Shown: positions 1 to 8,778, counted from the stretch's first letter. The stretch is DNA of 64,000 nucleotides from Bacteriovoracaceae bacterium (GCA_029865945.1 JARXAH010000054.1:1-64000), one strand, 5' to 3'. Numbers and translations: made by a program. Notes: generated from the letters alone by a model not told the origin.

Positions 1-129
1 GCAGCTCTCGCAGCAACTTTTGCTTGGGAAATTGTTTCTATGTATTTTTGTTTTCTCTTCACTTTATATTATGTGCCACAGAAAACTTCAAAGGCCCAGA
101 ATAAAATAAGGATTTTAAGAAATATTTAG
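1..129 (+). CDS. C-terminal end of a membrane protein (partial)
   Basis: The first frame of the plus strand is open from the window edge to a TAG at 127-129, giving 42 residues. They contain one hydrophobic segment (WEIVSMYFCFLFTLYYVP) followed by a short basic tail, as at the end of a transporter or permease. The gene starts before the window, so its family cannot be named. It converges on the MFS gene on the other strand. The stretch is short enough that an accidental open frame is possible. Confidence 0.4.
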   Translation, partial: AALAATFAWEIVSMYFCFLFTLYYVPQKTSKAQNKIRILRNI

Positions 130-185
130 TGGGTAGTTACAAATTAACAAAATAAGCAATCAAGAAAATGTATTAATTTATGGCG

Positions 186-1463
186 CTAAGTTTGAATAAT
201 ATTCTTTTCACCATTTTTCCTTGCTGCCATATAAAGATAGGCAACCAAGATCATTAACATGGACATGGTGGAAAATAATAATTCTCCGCCCCCCCATTGC
301 ATTAAAATCCCCCCTAGTGCTGGCCCTATGACAACTCCTGAATAACCAAGATTAGTTGTACCAAGATAGGCGCCCTTCATTTTGGCAGGAGCAAGAGTTT
401 CAATTATGAGATTTCCATTGGCAAAAACCACAATTTCACCGAGCGTCACAAAGAACATCGCCCAATAAAAGTGCAGGGGAATTTTAGCAAAACCAAAAAT
501 AAAATATCCCACTCCCCAAAGAAGGCAACTCATGGCACAAGATTTATTTAAGTCAAATTTTTTCGTGAACTTCAAAATAGGAAGGGTGCAAAGGACAACA
601 AGGATTCCATTGAGCGAAAGAAGTCGACCAAAAAGTTTTACGCCTTCATGGGAAAATAAATCTTTTAGGTGAAGCGTTAAGATCGAATCAATTTGAGAAA
701 AGGCCAAACTAAGTAAAAAGAAGGCAAGCAAATAAATCTGTAACGTTTTATCTCTCAATAATACACTCATGACATCTTTAAACTCGTGTGAAACCTTCTC
801 TCTTGCCTTCTCTTGGGCCTTCATTCCATATTTTTTAGAAAAAAATCTAAATGATAAAGCACTTAACAAATAAGCGAAGGAAGCAATTTGAAAACCAAGA
901 GCGGGGTAGCGAATCATTAAACTTGCACCAATCAACGGAGCAATGGCGGCCCCGATATTGATCGAAAAGTATCTTAAATGAAACGCAGATTTTTGAAGCT
1001 CGCCACTGGGGTCTTTGATGGTGCATAAATCAGATACTAAGGCCGCTGAGACGGGCTCAAAGGCAGCTCGTGCCAACCCGTTAAACGCCATCAGAATCGC
1101 AAACATGAACGTAGACGACGTGGAGGAAAAACCTAAAAAAACTGTGGACCACAAAATCAAAGACCAAAACAAAATTTGCCTTCTGCCCCAAAGATCGGAC
1201 AAATGACCCACATAAAATCCTGCAATGGTACCCACAAATGGCCCAACTCCCAGTACCACTCCAATGAGTGTGGGTGTATTTTCTGCATTTTCGTACATAC
1301 GAAGGGCGATAAAAGGCATCGCCAAAAAAAAGGCCCCGCGAGCAAAGGCCGTTTCAATAATCATGAACCAAACGAGAGGAGGAAAAGGATACTTTTTATA
1401 TATTCTAGTGATGATAAATTTCATAATTTGAATCAGAGGGGGTGAAAATTTTGATCGTTCCAT
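186..1463 (-). CDS. MFS transporter, 12-TM type
   Basis: Integral membrane transporter of the major facilitator superfamily; the substrate is unknown. The protein of up to 425 residues is hydrophobic throughout, with about 12 membrane segments. It carries the family's loop 2-3 motif as GHLSDLWGRR at residues 86-95, in the usual place after the second helix. The ATG at 1463 overlaps the preceding gene; an ATG at 1424 (412 aa) would leave an 8-base gap. Neither has a clear ribosome site, so translational coupling to the upstream binding-protein gene is likely. That neighbour resembles cobalamin or iron-chelate binding proteins, which hints at a metal or cofactor link, but MFS sequence alone does not show substrate. 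Confidence 0.85.
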   Translation of the reverse strand: MERSKFSPPLIQIMKFIITRIYKKYPFPPLVWFMIIETAFARGAFFLAMPFIALRMYENAENTPTLIGVVLGVGPFVGTIAGFYVGHLSDLWGRRQILFWSLILWSTVFLGFSSTSSTFMFAILMAFNGLARAAFEPVSAALVSDLCTIKDPSGELQKSAFHLRYFSINIGAAIAPLIGASLMIRYPALGFQIASFAYLLSALSFRFFSKKYGMKAQEKAREKVSHEFKDVMSVLLRDKTLQIYLLAFFLLSLAFSQIDSILTLHLKDLFSHEGVKLFGRLLSLNGILVVLCTLPILKFTKKFDLNKSCAMSCLLWGVGYFIFGFAKIPLHFYWAMFFVTLGEIVVFANGNLIIETLAPAKMKGAYLGTTNLGYSGVVIGPALGGILMQWGGGELLFSTMSMLMILVAYLYMAARKNGEKNIIQT

Positions 1464-2233
1464 TTTTGAAAAATCGCCACAAGAACATCTAGACCTGCAA
1501 GAATCGGCGCTGGTCCTGGCTGCAAAAAAATGGAGGGATCTAATTCAAAGAGCTGTTGATTTTTCAAGCAAGGTAATTCACTCCATTTTGTGCGTGAATA
1601 AATGGATTCACGATTCATGGATTTTCCGCACCAACAACTAAACATGATGTCAGGCATTTGAGATAAAACAAATTCAGGTGTGACGACTCGGTCCATTGAT
1701 TTAAAGTTTTGGGCAAGGTGGGAGGATATATTTTGTCCGCCACATAGCTCAATAATTTCATGACACCAGAGGATAGATGAAATATGAGGATTATCCCATT
1801 CTTCAAAATAAACTTTTGGTCTACGAGAAAAAGAAGATGTCAAGGCCGCAGCTTGTTCCATTTTTGAAACGAGTTGCTGAACAAGAAGTTGACCTGCTAT
1901 TTTGGCGTCCACCATAAAAGATAAAAGTTCTATGTATTGTAAAATTTCTTTTAGACTTCGATGATTGGAAATCCATACATTTTGTCCTCGATCAATCAGA
2001 TCGCGCGCCAAATTTTTTTGAACATCACTGTAACCAATAATGAGATCTGCTTTTAAATCGATAATCTCATCAATCTTGCCATTAATGAAATGACAAATTT
2101 GTGGATGATTTAACTTTGCTTCGGGAGGTCTTTGCACATAAGCTGATACGCCGACAATAAGATGTGACTTTCCAATGAGGTAAAGTGTTTCTACCGATTC
2201 TTCCGTAAGACAAATAATTCTCTCTAGGCCCAT
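1433..2233 (-). CDS. BtuF-like substrate-binding protein without signal peptide
   Basis: A 266-residue protein resembling the helical-backbone metal receptor family (BtuF/FhuD-type periplasmic binding proteins). The N-terminal half has the family pattern: RIICLTEESVETLYLIG, then GVSAY, then a DEIIDLKADLIIGY segment where family members read 'p..E.ilal.PDLVi'. A C-terminal domain follows the long helix. It starts directly with the mature-like domain and shows no signal peptide, so it probably stays in the cytoplasm, as other COG0614 stand-alone proteins do. It lies upstream of, and is probably coupled to, the MFS gene. A role in binding cobalamin or another corrinoid is inferred from family only; the B12-dependent mutase lies 22 kb away. 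Confidence 0.7.
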   Translation of the reverse strand: MGLERIICLTEESVETLYLIGKSHLIVGVSAYVQRPPEAKLNHPQICHFINGKIDEIIDLKADLIIGYSDVQKNLARDLIDRGQNVWISNHRSLKEILQYIELLSFMVDAKIAGQLLVQQLVSKMEQAAALTSSFSRRPKVYFEEWDNPHISSILWCHEIIELCGGQNISSHLAQNFKSMDRVVTPEFVLSQMPDIMFSCWCGKSMNRESIYSRTKWSELPCLKNQQLFELDPSIFLQPGPAPILAGLDVLVAIFQKWNDQNFHPL

Positions 2234-2288
2234 TGCTAAAGATTACACTGAGACTAATTTTAAGGAAATAGTTTTTAGTTCAGCATAA

Positions 2289-3008
2289 CTACTGCCAAGG
2301 AAAATTTCCTGAACAAAATAATCGGTTGGCAGCTTCAGTGTAACAACTCTTGGCGGCTTCGTTACAAAGAGTGGCAGAATTTGGTTGATTCGTACCTGTA
2401 TTGGTAGATTTCAAACAAGTGTTTCGGTAGTAATCAAACAACCCATCACAAGAAATCGGAGAAAGCTGAGCACTTTGACCATTCACTGAATTTAAAAATA
2501 TTTGAATAATAGACTGACAATCGGCGTATGCACCTAAGTTTTGCAAATCTTGAATTCTGGACTCCACTTTCTCTAAATAAACTCTACATTGCGCTTGATC
2601 GGGATTTGATAAGTCTAAAGCACAAAGATTTAATTGTTGTACCAAACCACTGAATAAAGATAAGAAATAATTTAAGACAACTTGATAATCCACTGAGGTT
2701 ACAGGTTGCTGCAAAAAATAACTAGATTTAATGTACACAGCGTCTGCAAATGAAAAAATTTCTTGATTAGAGAGACCATTTAAATTAACCGAGCTCATAC
2801 TTTTTAAATCCTGGGACATTTCAGTAAGCGCGGAGGATGATCCTTCATCATTGGCCGGACTCAGAGAATCGGAGGCCGGGATACGAGAGGAGGAAACAAG
2901 CTCAGAAACACCTTTTTGTCCACAGGAGCTAAGCAGGGCCAATGAGCTAAAAATAAAGATTAAATGATATAAAATTAAATTAAATTGAGATAAGAGAATT
3001 TTTTTCAC
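2289..3008 (-). CDS. Cysteine-containing lipoprotein, unknown function
   Basis: The 239-residue protein begins with a long signal sequence ending in the lipobox LLSSC (Cys29), so it should be lipidated. The body is Ser/Asn/Gln-rich and helical, with about nine further cysteines, several clustered in the last 90 residues, suggesting disulfides in the periplasm or outer membrane. Start is GTG at 3008 with GGGGAG upstream. I recognise no family. It is followed by a separate unit and preceded by a 194-base gap in which I see no gene. Confidence 0.65.
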   Translation of the reverse strand: MKKILLSQFNLILYHLIFIFSSLALLSSCGQKGVSELVSSSRIPASDSLSPANDEGSSSALTEMSQDLKSMSSVNLNGLSNQEIFSFADAVYIKSSYFLQQPVTSVDYQVVLNYFLSLFSGLVQQLNLCALDLSNPDQAQCRVYLEKVESRIQDLQNLGAYADCQSIIQIFLNSVNGQSAQLSPISCDGLFDYYRNTCLKSTNTGTNQPNSATLCNEAAKSCYTEAANRLFCSGNFPWQ

Positions 3009-3202
3009 TGGCTCCCCTAAAGTTCGCTGATTAGTAATAAAATTATAAAGGAATTAGAGAAATACCAGAAAAACGTAAAGAACCTAGATTAATTACAAGT
3101 ATTTATCTTTGTGAAATAAATAGGAAAATGGGAAAACTGCACCAAATTGTGGGCAGGCCGAAAATTAAGTTGCTAAAAAAATCAGTAGGGCCTACTCAAA
3201 AT

Positions 3203-3697
3203 TTATTCAAAATCTCTATCTAAAAGTGTTTTCCTTCCTTCACTCTTCGCCTTCATGGCGGCCCGATCAGTAAACGTTCTCACATGATCGGACAAGATTT
3301 TCATCACATTGGCAGAGGTATTAAGATCATGCTTATCTTTTACGAATTGCTTCAATTTTGAAGCTACAATTAATATGTCATCACTTGAATACGTCACTGC
3401 GGATGCAGGATTTGTTTGCTGACCGCTTTTGGGAGGAGTGATGACCACACGTCTAACTCCTGTTGGCGGTGCAGATTCGGCCAAAAAATTTGATTCTTCT
3501 TTTTTGGGAGAAATTCGGTCCTCTGACCAGGCACTTTTGTGATTTAAAATAGAATTATGAAGGCTCCAGCAATCTACGGAACAATAAGCAAATTTTTGGC
3601 ATGAAGCAATACCGCAAACTTGATACGTAGTCTGATAAGCAATCTCTTTCTTGCAGCTTCCACACTTTCGCCAGTAACTATGGGCGTTTGATTCCAT
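3203..3697 (-). CDS. Zinc-finger / histone-fold fusion protein
   Basis: A 164-residue cytosolic protein with two parts. Residues 12-53 hold a cysteine/histidine cluster, C12-x2-C15, C28-x4-C33, C39-x3-C43, H47 and H53, with the YCSVDCW...H core typical of MYND/HIT-type zinc fingers. Residues 54-103 are a low-complexity, proline/serine-containing linker. Residues 106-163 read as one histone fold: helix, strand loop (DLNTSAN), long central helix (MKILSDHVRTFTDRAAMKAK) and the closing signature GRKTLLDRD. That signature has the R, T(+2), D(+7) spacing of archaeal histones (GRKTIKAED in HMfB) and of the Bdellovibrio histone type. Start ATG at 3697 has AAGGTGG upstream. It stands alone as a transcription unit. 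A DNA- or nucleoid-binding role is inferred. Surveys of prokaryotic histones have described a zinc-finger class (ZZ histones), to which this may belong. Confidence 0.8.
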   Translation of the reverse strand: MESNAHSYWRKCGSCKKEIAYQTTYQVCGIASCQKFAYCSVDCWSLHNSILNHKSAWSEDRISPKKEESNFLAESAPPTGVRRVVITPPKSGQQTNPASAVTYSSDDILIVASKLKQFVKDKHDLNTSANVMKILSDHVRTFTDRAAMKAKSEGRKTLLDRDFE

Positions 3698-3834
3698 CTT
3701 TTTCCACCTTGTTATAATGATTACATTATATACTGACGCGGTTTTGATTTTCCATACACAGAAAGCATAGCATTCCAGTCAACCATGATGATTCAGTTTT
3801 GTTTTGGGTTTCCCTAAAATCTGTGAAACCTGCA

Positions 3835-4740
3835 TCAGTATATCTGGTTCAAAGATTCATTGAACTCTTTTAAATTCTTCAAATTTAAATCCTTACAAAA
3901 ATTTGGTCGTAAAGTATAAAAATATTTCTCACCATAGATATTTTCAAGAATGTCATTGGGTATCAATTTTTTACTTACTTTCAAATCCTGTATTTCCCTA
4001 TACTTTTTGCTAGCACAGTAAAAAGCAAGATGCGAAGGCAAATCCTTAATCTCAAATTTAAAATTGACTATTATATTTTTTTCTATTTCGTTTAACTTAT
4101 TCCATTCTATCATGATGGATTCCTTAATTACTTGATTCGTTAATTTTAAATTTAAAATAAAGTCTCTATCATCCAGTTTTTCTTTTGGAATCACATCAAC
4201 GATATCCTTCAAAATGAAATTCATTTCCTGAAGTTTATGTTCTTTATACATGTAATCCAAAGTATTCACGGCGATCCAGTATTCATAAGCGAGCGACTTT
4301 TTATAACTTTGTAAAAGTTCAGATTTTGTAAACGGCAGCTTCCATTTATGTTTAGATTTCATTTGATGAATTTGCAACTTAAGTACCCATGTTCCAAAGA
4401 CATTGAGATGAAAACTACTTTTAGGACATCTTAAGAATGCTGATAAATAAGACTGATATAAACTATCGTAGTCTACCTTAAATTTTTTAAGTTCTTGCTC
4501 CAAATGATCTCTTGCGACAGATAATGGGGTATCCCACTTCAAATTTTCGCAACTGTTGGTACCATTATTCTTATTAACTGGAATTGAATCAAGATAATGA
4601 GCATTATGTTTATTTTCATCCAGAAAGGTCTCAAATATACCTTTCTCTTTTTTGGCAACTTTACTCGTCGAGCAAGAACTGACGATAGCAGCTAAGATCA
4701 CAAAGATAGAAAATAAAAATACAGGGAATTGGATAAACAC
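3835..4740 (-). CDS. Lipoprotein, unknown function
   Basis: 301 residues beginning with a hydrophobic signal ending in VSSC (Cys23), hence a predicted lipoprotein. The rest is lysine-rich and largely helical with no motif I recognise. Start is GTG at 4740 with AAAGGGGT upstream. It diverges from the amidotransferase gene at 4850, with about 110 bases between, so a shared divergent promoter region is likely. Its AT content and lysine/asparagine richness are higher than those of the metabolic genes nearby, typical of fast-evolving surface proteins. Confidence 0.6.
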   Translation of the reverse strand: MFIQFPVFLFSIFVILAAIVSSCSTSKVAKKEKGIFETFLDENKHNAHYLDSIPVNKNNGTNSCENLKWDTPLSVARDHLEQELKKFKVDYDSLYQSYLSAFLRCPKSSFHLNVFGTWVLKLQIHQMKSKHKWKLPFTKSELLQSYKKSLAYEYWIAVNTLDYMYKEHKLQEMNFILKDIVDVIPKEKLDDRDFILNLKLTNQVIKESIMIEWNKLNEIEKNIIVNFKFEIKDLPSHLAFYCASKKYREIQDLKVSKKLIPNDILENIYGEKYFYTLRPNFCKDLNLKNLKEFNESLNQIY

Positions 4741-4849
4741 GATTGACCCCTTTGCCTTTTAAGTTCAATGAATGGAGACGAATAAAATTAGAATAAAAAT
4801 TTTACTTAGTTCTTACCCATTTCACAAAATCTATGTTAAGAAGATTGCG

Positions 4850-5770
4850 ATGAATCCTTCCCATTTTATCATTTTTATTTTTTTTATTCTAACCATTTTC
4901 CATGATTTTGATTCGGCATTTGGACAAGAATGTCAGACTCATTCTCCCATTAGAATCGCTTGCACACCGAATTATGGTTGTCCTTTAGAAGTAAAAAAGG
5001 CCATCAATATGGTCGCCAAAAAATTCAACTATAAAGTGAAATTTTTGGCCTTACACACAAAGTCCACTCCCCTCACTCCTGATAAATATGACGCCATTAT
5101 TTCCCCAGGAGGAAAAGATATTAATGTGAAGTATTATCAAGATTTTATTCAAGACCAAGGGTTAAAAAAGAAAACGATTGATTATTACGAAAAAACGAAA
5201 TCCCAACATACCACACCCCAATCACTGATGAGAGATGATTACGAATATATTTTTTTTAAAAATTATTTTTCTCCCTCTCATTCGGAATCCGAAAAATTTA
5301 ATAAAAAACCAGCACTCGGCATTTGTTATGGAAGTCAAATGATGGGTGTTGTCCACGGAATTCCCATTATTGCCGACATGAGATTATTTCTTGAATTACC
5401 TGCAAGTTACGATAAAAGAGATTTAATCAACACAAATTCCAACTCACTAATCGCTCAAGAATTAACTCATGCTGGCCTAAAAAGTAAAGGCCCTGAGCAG
5501 AGTTCAAGCTACTCATTTTTAGCTAGTGAAAATCATCATCAAACCCTTGATGTTAACTACGCCAACAGGATCTCAGATTTACATCAATCTCTTTTGCTTA
5601 TTGCGACCTCACATCATCACAAGGTTGTTGAAGGTATCCACTACCTTGATCGTCCGGCGTTAGGGATTCAATTTCATCCGGAACTCTTTGATCAAAATAA
5701 TATTGATTCCAAACAAGTGACCGAAGGTATTTTTGGTTGGTTGCTTGTTGAGGCATGTCGTCATAAGTAA
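4850..5770 (+). CDS. Exported class I glutamine amidotransferase / peptidase C26-like hydrolase
   Basis: 306 residues from the ATG at 4850, which has AAGAAG upstream; an earlier in-frame ATG at 4772 would add 26 residues in front of the signal peptide and is less likely. Residues 1-26 form a clear signal peptide (hydrophobic core, AFGQ). The rest is a class I glutamine amidotransferase fold: the DAIISPGG loop, nucleophile elbow GICYGSQ (Cys159) and the IQFHPE histidine-glutamate pair near the C-terminus. This matches gamma-glutamyl-GABA hydrolase/PuuD and gamma-glutamyl hydrolase families. The predicted activity is cleavage of gamma-glutamyl bonds. Most bacterial relatives are cytosolic, so export is notable. 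It stands alone downstream of a divergent lipoprotein gene. Confidence 0.78.
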   Translation: MNPSHFIIFIFFILTIFHDFDSAFGQECQTHSPIRIACTPNYGCPLEVKKAINMVAKKFNYKVKFLALHTKSTPLTPDKYDAIISPGGKDINVKYYQDFIQDQGLKKKTIDYYEKTKSQHTTPQSLMRDDYEYIFFKNYFSPSHSESEKFNKKPALGICYGSQMMGVVHGIPIIADMRLFLELPASYDKRDLINTNSNSLIAQELTHAGLKSKGPEQSSSYSFLASENHHQTLDVNYANRISDLHQSLLLIATSHHHKVVEGIHYLDRPALGIQFHPELFDQNNIDSKQVTEGIFGWLLVEACRHK

Positions 5771-5831
5771 ATATTCAGAAATTTGCGGTATAAAAGATGA
5801 AGCTTAGATTAACCTTAGATTGAAATGTTAA

Positions 5832-6095
5832 TTAAAGTTTTATGTCAATATAAGTAACGCCTTTGGCCAAAGAAGACGCTGGTCTCGCCACCTGTCCTTT
5901 GATCATGACTCTACCTTTCGCAAATAGTGCCTTTAGTGTACTGCGTGTGGTCTTCTTTAATTCCTCATTTTCACTTTGTTCTTGGAGCGCCTTAAGTAAA
6001 ATTTTATCCATTCTATTTTCTGCATAATCTAAATGCACAGTAATTCGAAAAGAATTTTCAGGTACCGGGGGAATACTGGCCACATTTTTTGTCAT
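5832..6095 (-). CDS. Small S4-like RNA-binding domain protein
   Basis: An 87-residue protein whose residues 25-86 follow the S4 RNA-binding pattern: a basic helix pair (MDKILLKAL...TTRSTLKALFAKGRV) followed by the strand motif MIKGQVARPASSLAKG and a final YIDI strand. This corresponds to the N-terminal S4 domain of RluD-type pseudouridine synthases without the catalytic domain. The ATG at 6095 has AGAGGATC in front. A role in binding structured RNA, for instance ribosomal RNA, is inferred. It is monocistronic and convergent with the preceding amidotransferase gene. Confidence 0.6.
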   Translation of the reverse strand: MTKNVASIPPVPENSFRITVHLDYAENRMDKILLKALQEQSENEELKKTTRSTLKALFAKGRVMIKGQVARPASSLAKGVTYIDIKL

Positions 6096-6342
6096 AATGA
6101 TCCTCTTTCTTATTTTACTTATTTTAGGGAATTTTTATTCTGCTCACACTATTTTGCTCACATGGTAGAACTGAGTTTACCTAAAGGTCACCTGGGCATT
6201 TCCATGGTGCGAAATTGACAAATGACCTAGATAGATAAAAATTCCTATCTGTTTTCTTACCCTTAATACGTTTTATAAGTACTTTTGTCAGCTAGTTTTC
6301 TATATATTTAAAATATAAAAAAAACAAAAAAGTGAGTTGGAA

Positions 6343-7086
6343 ATGGAAAATAATAATAAAGTGGCACTTGTGACTGGAGCGACTAGAGGACTTGGCCTGG
6401 GCGTGGCACAAAGACTGCTTTCTCAAAATCATACCGTTATACTTACTGGTAGAAATCCTATTCGCCTTGAACAGGTACTTATTGACTTAAAAAAAACTTC
6501 AGATTCAAAATCCATTTTCGCTTACGAACTTGATATGACTAATGTTGATCAGATGGAGGAAATGATTAAAAAAATTATTTTAGAGCACAACTCTATTGAT
6601 ATCTTAATCAATAACGCTGGAATTTTAATTGAGGGTGAAGAAAGAGTTTCAAATCCTACACAAAAAGCATTACCCCTTAGCAAGAAAGAAATTTTTCATA
6701 AAACATTTGAAACAAATACCATTGGGCCATTTCTTCTGGCCGAAATGATTCTACCCATGATGAAAAAAAATGGTTTTGGACGAATAGTAAATGTATCGTC
6801 TGGCATGGGTAGTCTAGAAAGTATGGGAAATGATTGGCCTGCTTACCGAAGTTCAAAAACGGCGCTCAATGCAGTGACCCGAATCTTAGCTTCTCAAATA
6901 AATCCTAAGGCCGAAGATATTTTAATTAACTCCGTTTGTCCTGGCTGGGTAAGAACTGATATGGGGGGTAAAAATGCCCCTAGGGCACTAGATCGAGGTG
7001 TTGATTCCATCGTGTGGGGTGCCTTACTTCCCAAAGATGGGCCTAATGGAGGATTTTTTAGAGACGGAAAACCCATTCGATTTTAA
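6343..7086 (+). CDS. Short-chain dehydrogenase/reductase (SDR)
   Basis: A classical SDR of 247 residues, expected to be a cytosolic NAD(P)-dependent oxidoreductase. The N-terminal TGATRGLGLG nucleotide-binding loop, the NNAG motif, the catalytic serine in VSSGMG and the YRSSK Tyr/Lys pair are all present and in order, followed by CPGWVRTDM. This type resembles carbonyl reductase-like SDRs; the substrate is not predictable. The ATG at 6343 is preferred over a TTG two codons upstream. The 240 bases before it are very AT-rich. It is monocistronic and ends close to the convergent ExbD/TolR gene. Confidence 0.88.
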   Translation: MENNNKVALVTGATRGLGLGVAQRLLSQNHTVILTGRNPIRLEQVLIDLKKTSDSKSIFAYELDMTNVDQMEEMIKKIILEHNSIDILINNAGILIEGEERVSNPTQKALPLSKKEIFHKTFETNTIGPFLLAEMILPMMKKNGFGRIVNVSSGMGSLESMGNDWPAYRSSKTALNAVTRILASQINPKAEDILINSVCPGWVRTDMGGKNAPRALDRGVDSIVWGALLPKDGPNGGFFRDGKPIRF

Positions 7087-7114
7087 GTTTTTTGAAGTTA
7101 CCAGTTTTAAAAAT

Positions 7115-7513
7115 CTATTTTTTATTGGTTATAAGAGAAATTTTTCTCAGCTCTAATTTTTGTAAAATATCTAAAACTTCAACAACTTTTTTATAAGCAA
7201 TACCTTCATCTGCGCGCACAAAAATAGATCCATCTTTATTAAAGGAACTTAATCTTGGCCCGAGTTCCGCCATGGTCACTTCTTCCCCATCGATGGCAAT
7301 GACATTTTCTTTGAGTTCAATAGTTTTATATTTTTTTTCTTCTGCTTTAGTGGCCTCCGAAGAAAACGCTGATGGCAAACTAAGTTTTAAGGCGAACCTG
7401 TCTTGCTTAAAAACTGTGGAGATCATGAAAAAGACTAATAATTGAAACACAATATCAATCAAGGCCGTGAGATCTAAGGAAGTGATTCCTTCTCTTCGCT
7501 TTTTTCTTGCCAT
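7115..7513 (-). CDS. ExbD/TolR-family energy transducer
   Basis: 132 residues with the standard ExbD/TolR build: a short basic N-terminus, one membrane helix containing the proton-path aspartate (LTALIDIVFQLLVFFM), then a periplasmic domain ending in a KKVVEVLDIL / LRKISLIT region. With the MotA/TolQ/ExbB homologue immediately upstream, it forms a proton-motive-force-driven channel that powers either outer-membrane transport or Tol-Pal envelope functions. No TonB, TolA or Pal gene is adjacent, so the client cannot be decided. ATG at 7513 has GAGAGGAA upstream; the gap to the preceding stop is 13 bases. Confidence 0.88.
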   Translation of the reverse strand: MARKKRREGITSLDLTALIDIVFQLLVFFMISTVFKQDRFALKLSLPSAFSSEATKAEEKKYKTIELKENVIAIDGEEVTMAELGPRLSSFNKDGSIFVRADEGIAYKKVVEVLDILQKLELRKISLITNKK

Positions 7514-7526
7514 GAAAATTTTCCTC

Positions 7527-8060
7527 TCAACCTAAAAAATATTTTTTAACCGCAGACTGCTCCAACTTAACTCCAATGGCATCGATAAATCCGATGGCGT
7601 AGTTGTAGGCAACTAAGTGAGGAATGGCGACGACGAGACCAGAAACAGTTGTAATAAGGGCGTAGGAAATTCCATTAGCAAACATGGAGGGGTCATCCAT
7701 TCCTGTTTTAGAAATCACCATGAATGCTTCTAAGATCCCAATGACGGTTCCAAGCAATCCGAGTAGCGGCCCAGTGGTTGCAATAATTTTTAGAGTGTTG
7801 GTGCCTTTTTCTAAATCTACGGTAAATCTTGAAACGTGATCTTTAAGGAGCGCTAATTTCATCTCCTCACTGGCCTGCTTATTTCCGACTTCTACTTTGA
7901 AGGATTCGACTAACTCGTTTGTTTTGTCAGAAAGGTGTCCATTGATTCTAAATAATTCCCAAAATTTTTGTCCGATCATGGAAACACCAATCACGTTAAT
8001 GATGAGTAACATCCATGTAATGCTTCCACCGCTATTTAGAAATTGAATCACTGCGCTCAT
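7527..8060 (-). CDS. MotA/TolQ/ExbB-family proton channel protein
   Basis: 177 residues from the ATG at 8060, chosen because AAGGGAG lies about nine bases upstream; a longer frame starts at 8099. It has the three-helix layout of ExbB/TolQ: an N-terminal helix (SITWMLLIINVIGVSMIG), a cytoplasmic stretch, then two helices carrying the family core (TTGPLLGLLGTVIGILEAF and ISYALITTVSGLVVAIP). It is somewhat shorter than typical TolQ. It is the partner of the ExbD/TolR gene just downstream, and its start overlaps the end of the dedA-like gene by 29 bases, implying coupled translation of all three. Confidence 0.9.
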   Translation of the reverse strand: MSAVIQFLNSGGSITWMLLIINVIGVSMIGQKFWELFRINGHLSDKTNELVESFKVEVGNKQASEEMKLALLKDHVSRFTVDLEKGTNTLKIIATTGPLLGLLGTVIGILEAFMVISKTGMDDPSMFANGISYALITTVSGLVVAIPHLVAYNYAIGFIDAIGVKLEQSAVKKYFLG

Positions 8061-8778
8061 AAATTTCGACTCCCTTCTTTTTGCGATACTTAAGAACAAA
8101 ATAGATGGCCAACGCGGCCGCCCCGATACTTAAGATTATAAGCTTAAATTCCTTAAAGCTCTTAATAATTTCCTCACCAAATGTGGCCACAAGAATCACT
8201 TGGGTGGGAACACTGATGGCCGCCACGACAAAATCCACTGCCAAAAATTTCCAAAGAGGTACTCCCAACATTCCACAAGAGAGGTGCCCAGGGAAGCGAA
8301 TGCCTGGCGTAAATCGAAAAATTCCAGCGGCCAAAGCACCATGCTTATCAAACAAAAGATTTATTTTTTTAAAAGTATTGGTGGTGAGCAACGCTTGATA
8401 AATTTGCTCAACCGAAGTTTCTGATTTTTTTTGTTGGGAATAGAATGAATATTTTATCCAAGCGATCAAATGAAAAATTTTTAGGCCGCGATATTTTCCT
8501 AGTAAATAAACAACCGTATCACTAAGCATCACCGCAAAAAAACAAATGAATGATAGTAAGTAGACATTAACCCCCATAGCACCCGGATAAGGAGGTGGAT
8601 AGTCGTCGGGATGATGGGCCATGTAAGCAACAATCCCGCTACTGACTAAGACCACTTCTTCGGGAAGAGGAAATCCAAACCCACTCATGAGCATAAAGAT
8701 GATGATAAATCCGTAAACCATTAGAGGGGAGTAGGCGTAGTTTACGAGGAAATCAAAAATGGCCTGTTCAGATAGCAT
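8032..8778 (-). CDS. DedA-family membrane protein
   Basis: A 248-residue integral membrane protein of the DedA (SNARE-associated/VTT) family, whose members act in lipid translocation and envelope homeostasis. Recognisable parts are the re-entrant motif GFPLPEEVVLVSSG near residue 33 and the conserved FRFTPGIRFPGHLSCGM segment after the long cytoplasmic loop. The latter matches the family pattern of a phenylalanine, arginine and proline followed by a glycine-rich turn. It is the first gene of a dedA-exbB-exbD-like unit. The ribosome site before 8778 is weak. Confidence 0.87.
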   Translation of the reverse strand: MLSEQAIFDFLVNYAYSPLMVYGFIIIFMLMSGFGFPLPEEVVLVSSGIVAYMAHHPDDYPPPYPGAMGVNVYLLSFICFFAVMLSDTVVYLLGKYRGLKIFHLIAWIKYSFYSQQKKSETSVEQIYQALLTTNTFKKINLLFDKHGALAAGIFRFTPGIRFPGHLSCGMLGVPLWKFLAVDFVVAAISVPTQVILVATFGEEIIKSFKEFKLIILSIGAAALAIYFVLKYRKKKGVEIYERSDSISK

